From: Agitococcus lubricus
GTDB taxonomy: Bacteria; Pseudomonadota; Gammaproteobacteria; Pseudomonadales; Moraxellaceae
DNA: 64,000 nt
NCBI RefSeq assembly: GCF_003051055.1
Contig: NZ_QAON01000014.1
Location: 40,490-104,489 of the forward strand
Reading direction: 5' to 3'
The notes beneath the pieces were generated by a model. The model worked only from the letters and a program-made list of their open reading frames with translations, was not told the DNA's origin and did no database searches. Position numbers and translations under genes: made by a program. Below are positions 63,697 to 64,000 of this stretch, in pieces (position 1 is the stretch's first letter; the number at the start of each line of letters is the position of its first letter).

Positions 63697-63724
63697 TTGA
63701 CAACGCGAAAAAACTCTCTATAAT
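63697..63724 (+). promoter_or_regulatory. Strong sigma-70 promoter (rrn P1)
   Basis: TTGACA and TATAAT, both perfect, spaced 16 bp apart. They are followed by a GC-rich discriminator (TCGCCCC), the usual sign of stringent control. Confidence 0.85.
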
Positions 63725-63827
63725 TCGCCCCACTGAAACGCGCTACTAAATAAAAAATGTAGCAAAATCAATAAGTTAATAAAACTTAATGATTTTAAGA
63801 GCTAGAAAATTTAATTAAATTTTTGGC

Positions 63828-63855
63828 TTGACGTAAAGTAAAAACGCTGTAGAAT
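63828..63855 (+). promoter_or_regulatory. Second sigma-70 promoter (rrn P2)
   Basis: TTGACG and TAGAAT, spaced 16 bp, preceded by an AT-rich stretch (TTAATTAAATTTTT) that may act as an UP element. Confidence 0.75.
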
Positions 63856-63926
63856 GTGCAGCCCTGACGCGATGAACTGATTGAGAGATTGGTTGATTGA
63901 GTTGACTTAAGTAGAGATACTTGAGA

Positions 63927-63938
63927 AGTTCTTTAACA
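63927..63938 (+). promoter_or_regulatory. boxA-like antitermination site of the rRNA leader
   Basis: AGTTCTTTAACA resembles the boxA TGCTCTTTAACA, and the following ATTTGTGTGG matches the conserved leader just before 16S rRNA in gammaproteobacteria. Confidence 0.75.
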
Positions 63939-64000
63939 GATAGATAAGCAATTTGTGTGGATTTTTGCTGTTGATGATGATGTTAAAAAATTATCAATGG

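Larger units (their letters stand above)
63625..64000. other. Promoter and leader region of an rRNA operon
   Basis: The 376 bp after msrQ has no coding gene. It contains two strong promoters and a boxA-like sequence, listed separately; the 16S rRNA gene should begin shortly beyond the right edge. Confidence 0.8.

Overview
The window reads as chromosomal DNA of a moderately AT-rich gammaproteobacterium. The evidence is the priA-argS-SPOR gene block with hslVU further along the same strand, a BioH/BioC-type biotin operon, MsrPQ, a YqiJ/YqiK flotillin pair and a gammaproteobacterial-looking rRNA leader (GTTCTTTAACA) at the right edge. I cannot name the genus. A filamentous or gliding sulfur-bacterium relative (Thiotrichales/Beggiatoales type) is only a guess, prompted by base composition and by the Agl-like operon. 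I see no prophage, no CRISPR array and no intact transposase gene.

Layout. 1-3.3 kb: PAP2-type phosphatase, GTP-dependent PEP carboxykinase and tRNA-Ser(TGA). 3.3-13.1 kb: a nine-gene minus-strand operon encoding a TolQ/ExbB-like channel protein, two ExbD/TolR-like proteins, a TonB/AgmX-like protein, three TPR proteins (two of them lipoproteins) and two small exported proteins. Together these look like an Agl/Exb-type proton-motive-force-driven envelope machine. 13.5-25.9 kb: pdxB, a sodium:solute symporter, a putative outer-membrane barrel, a DUF445 protein, proS, a hotdog thioesterase, a Lon-like protease and an S41 protease lipoprotein followed by a tiny lipoprotein. 26.3-35.6 kb: a DASH cryptochrome and an FeS-containing (6-4)-type photolyase translationally coupled to each other, dsbD, an SPFH protein, a two-domain polyphosphate:AMP phosphotransferase and a FFLEELY-type protein. 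35.9-46.0 kb: hslU, hslV, ridA, the flotillin pair, a SPOR protein, argS and priA. 46.1-49.7 kb: an M14-type peptidase, a small barrel, corA and comF. 49.8-54.8 kb: bioB-bioF-bioH-bioC-unknown gene-bioD. 55-56.9 kb: a membrane-anchored C13 peptidase and a DUF4124 protein. 57.5-60.9 kb: ilvI-ilvH-ilvC. 61.2-63.6 kb: pssA, msrP and msrQ. 63.7-64 kb: tandem promoters and the start of an rRNA operon leader.

The intergenic DNA holds several small repeat families. There are two 267-bp MITE-like elements with terminal inverted repeats and TA flanks, plus a possible 26-bp remnant. There are three or four copies of a second element of about 90-120 bp ending GGACT...AGTCC, one of which abuts the proS stop codon. 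There are six short hairpins with a constant core (TGAGCG-AGTCGAA) but different, self-complementary arms. There are two GC-rich palindromic repeats inside the bio and ilv clusters.

The least explained items are the Agl/Exb operon, in which one ExbD paralogue has Asn in place of the proton-carrying Asp; the unknown gene embedded between bioC and bioD; and the hairpin family with covarying arms. Most of the rest is ordinary housekeeping content.
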